Shown: positions 63,837 through 64,000 of the stretch, in pieces
Numbering within the stretch: the first letter of the stretch is position 1
How the letters are laid out: each line of letters starts with the position of its first letter
Assembly (NCBI GenBank): GCA_035471785.1
Contig: DATIPQ010000040.1
Span: 16,234-80,233 of the forward strand
DNA length: 64,000 bases
Origin: Acidobacteriota bacterium
GTDB taxonomy: Bacteria > Acidobacteriota > UBA6911 > RPQK01 > DATIPO01
Direction: 5' to 3'
Position numbers and translations under genes: made by a program
Notes under the pieces: generated by a model
The model's input: the letters and a program-made list of their open reading frames with translations, nothing else
Databases searched by the model: none
What the model was told of the DNA's origin: nothing

Positions 63837-64000
63837 GATCCGGCCTCCGCGGTGTCGCGCAGAGCGGCCAAGTCGAGTTCTCCCCACATCTGGCGCCGCA
63901 ATTTCTGGGCCCTCAGCAGCACCTGAGCCCCCTGCGGCTGCAAGGCGTAGTACTTGCGCGCCCGTCCCCGCCGTTCCTTGGCCGTCTCCGCCAGGCAGGA
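63833..64000 (-). CDS. PadR-family regulator, 5'-partial
   Basis: Only the last 55 residues are in the window; the frame runs off the right edge. RARKYYALQPQGAQVLLRAQ matches the wing and C-terminal helix of PadR proteins (KYYxLTxxG). The stop overlaps the ADOP start, the same coupling as at 39204. Confidence 0.85.
   Translation of the reverse strand, partial: SCLAETAKERRGRARKYYALQPQGAQVLLRAQKLRRQMWGELDLAALRDTAEAGS

Overview
The window reads as a chromosomal segment of a high-G+C Gram-negative bacterium, most likely an acidobacterium. The best pointers are three very large MacB/FtsX-like 'orphan' permeases of the acidobacterial ADOP type without ATPase partners. Two of them sit directly behind overlapping padR genes, and there is also a free-standing ADOP prefix-domain protein. 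An LptD-type outer-membrane protein and a DUF481 barrel show that there is an outer membrane. The species cannot be named from the sequence alone.

Layout. 0-4 kb: end of an M48 protease, then an ECF sigma factor translationally coupled to an anti-sigma-like/VWA membrane protein. 4-10.7 kb: a two-finger PARP-type zinc protein, a tRNA-Thr remnant with palindromes, lpdA, acnA and a membrane protein. 10.9-16.5 kb: an XRE-HTH domain fused to an ADOP permease, divergent from a DUF4062-TPR protein with 120-bp coding repeats, plus the ADOP prefix-domain orphan. 16.5-22 kb: a minus-strand envelope block (lptD, folK, two signal peptidases I, DUF481). 22-26.2 kb: AhpD-like protein, Na+/Ca2+ antiporter, DUF2252 protein, dipeptide-epimerase-like enzyme. 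26.2-30 kb: a mercury-resistance-like operon with merR, a thioredoxin-like gene, merT, a lipoprotein whose redox motif is UxxC because of an in-frame UGA, and a large HExxH lipoprotein. 30-36.5 kb: an ATP-grasp enzyme followed by a lower-G+C island (SET protein, pentapeptide protein, fold-III PLP decarboxylase, DUF3326). 36.5-43 kb: padR-ADOP, DUF5666 protein, higBA, a nucleotidyltransferase. 43-50.3 kb: GNAT-nitrilase fusion and a four-gene ABC exporter. 50.5-61 kb: aceEF, exported S10 and M28 peptidases, an alpha/beta hydrolase, typA. 61-64 kb: another padR-ADOP pair running off the edge.

How it fits together. AceE, AceF and LpdA can form a complete pyruvate dehydrogenase and AcnA feeds the same central metabolism. 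LptD, the signal peptidases and DUF481 serve the envelope. The most interesting unit is the MerR-controlled operon: it has a MerR-type promoter with a 20-bp spacer and dyad, a MerT with a CC pair, and a probable selenoprotein with a plausible SECIS hairpin just after the UGA. Several genes have a -10-like hexamer only 6-8 nt before the start codon, which suggests leaderless mRNAs. A 26-bp intergenic motif recurs at least three times exactly.
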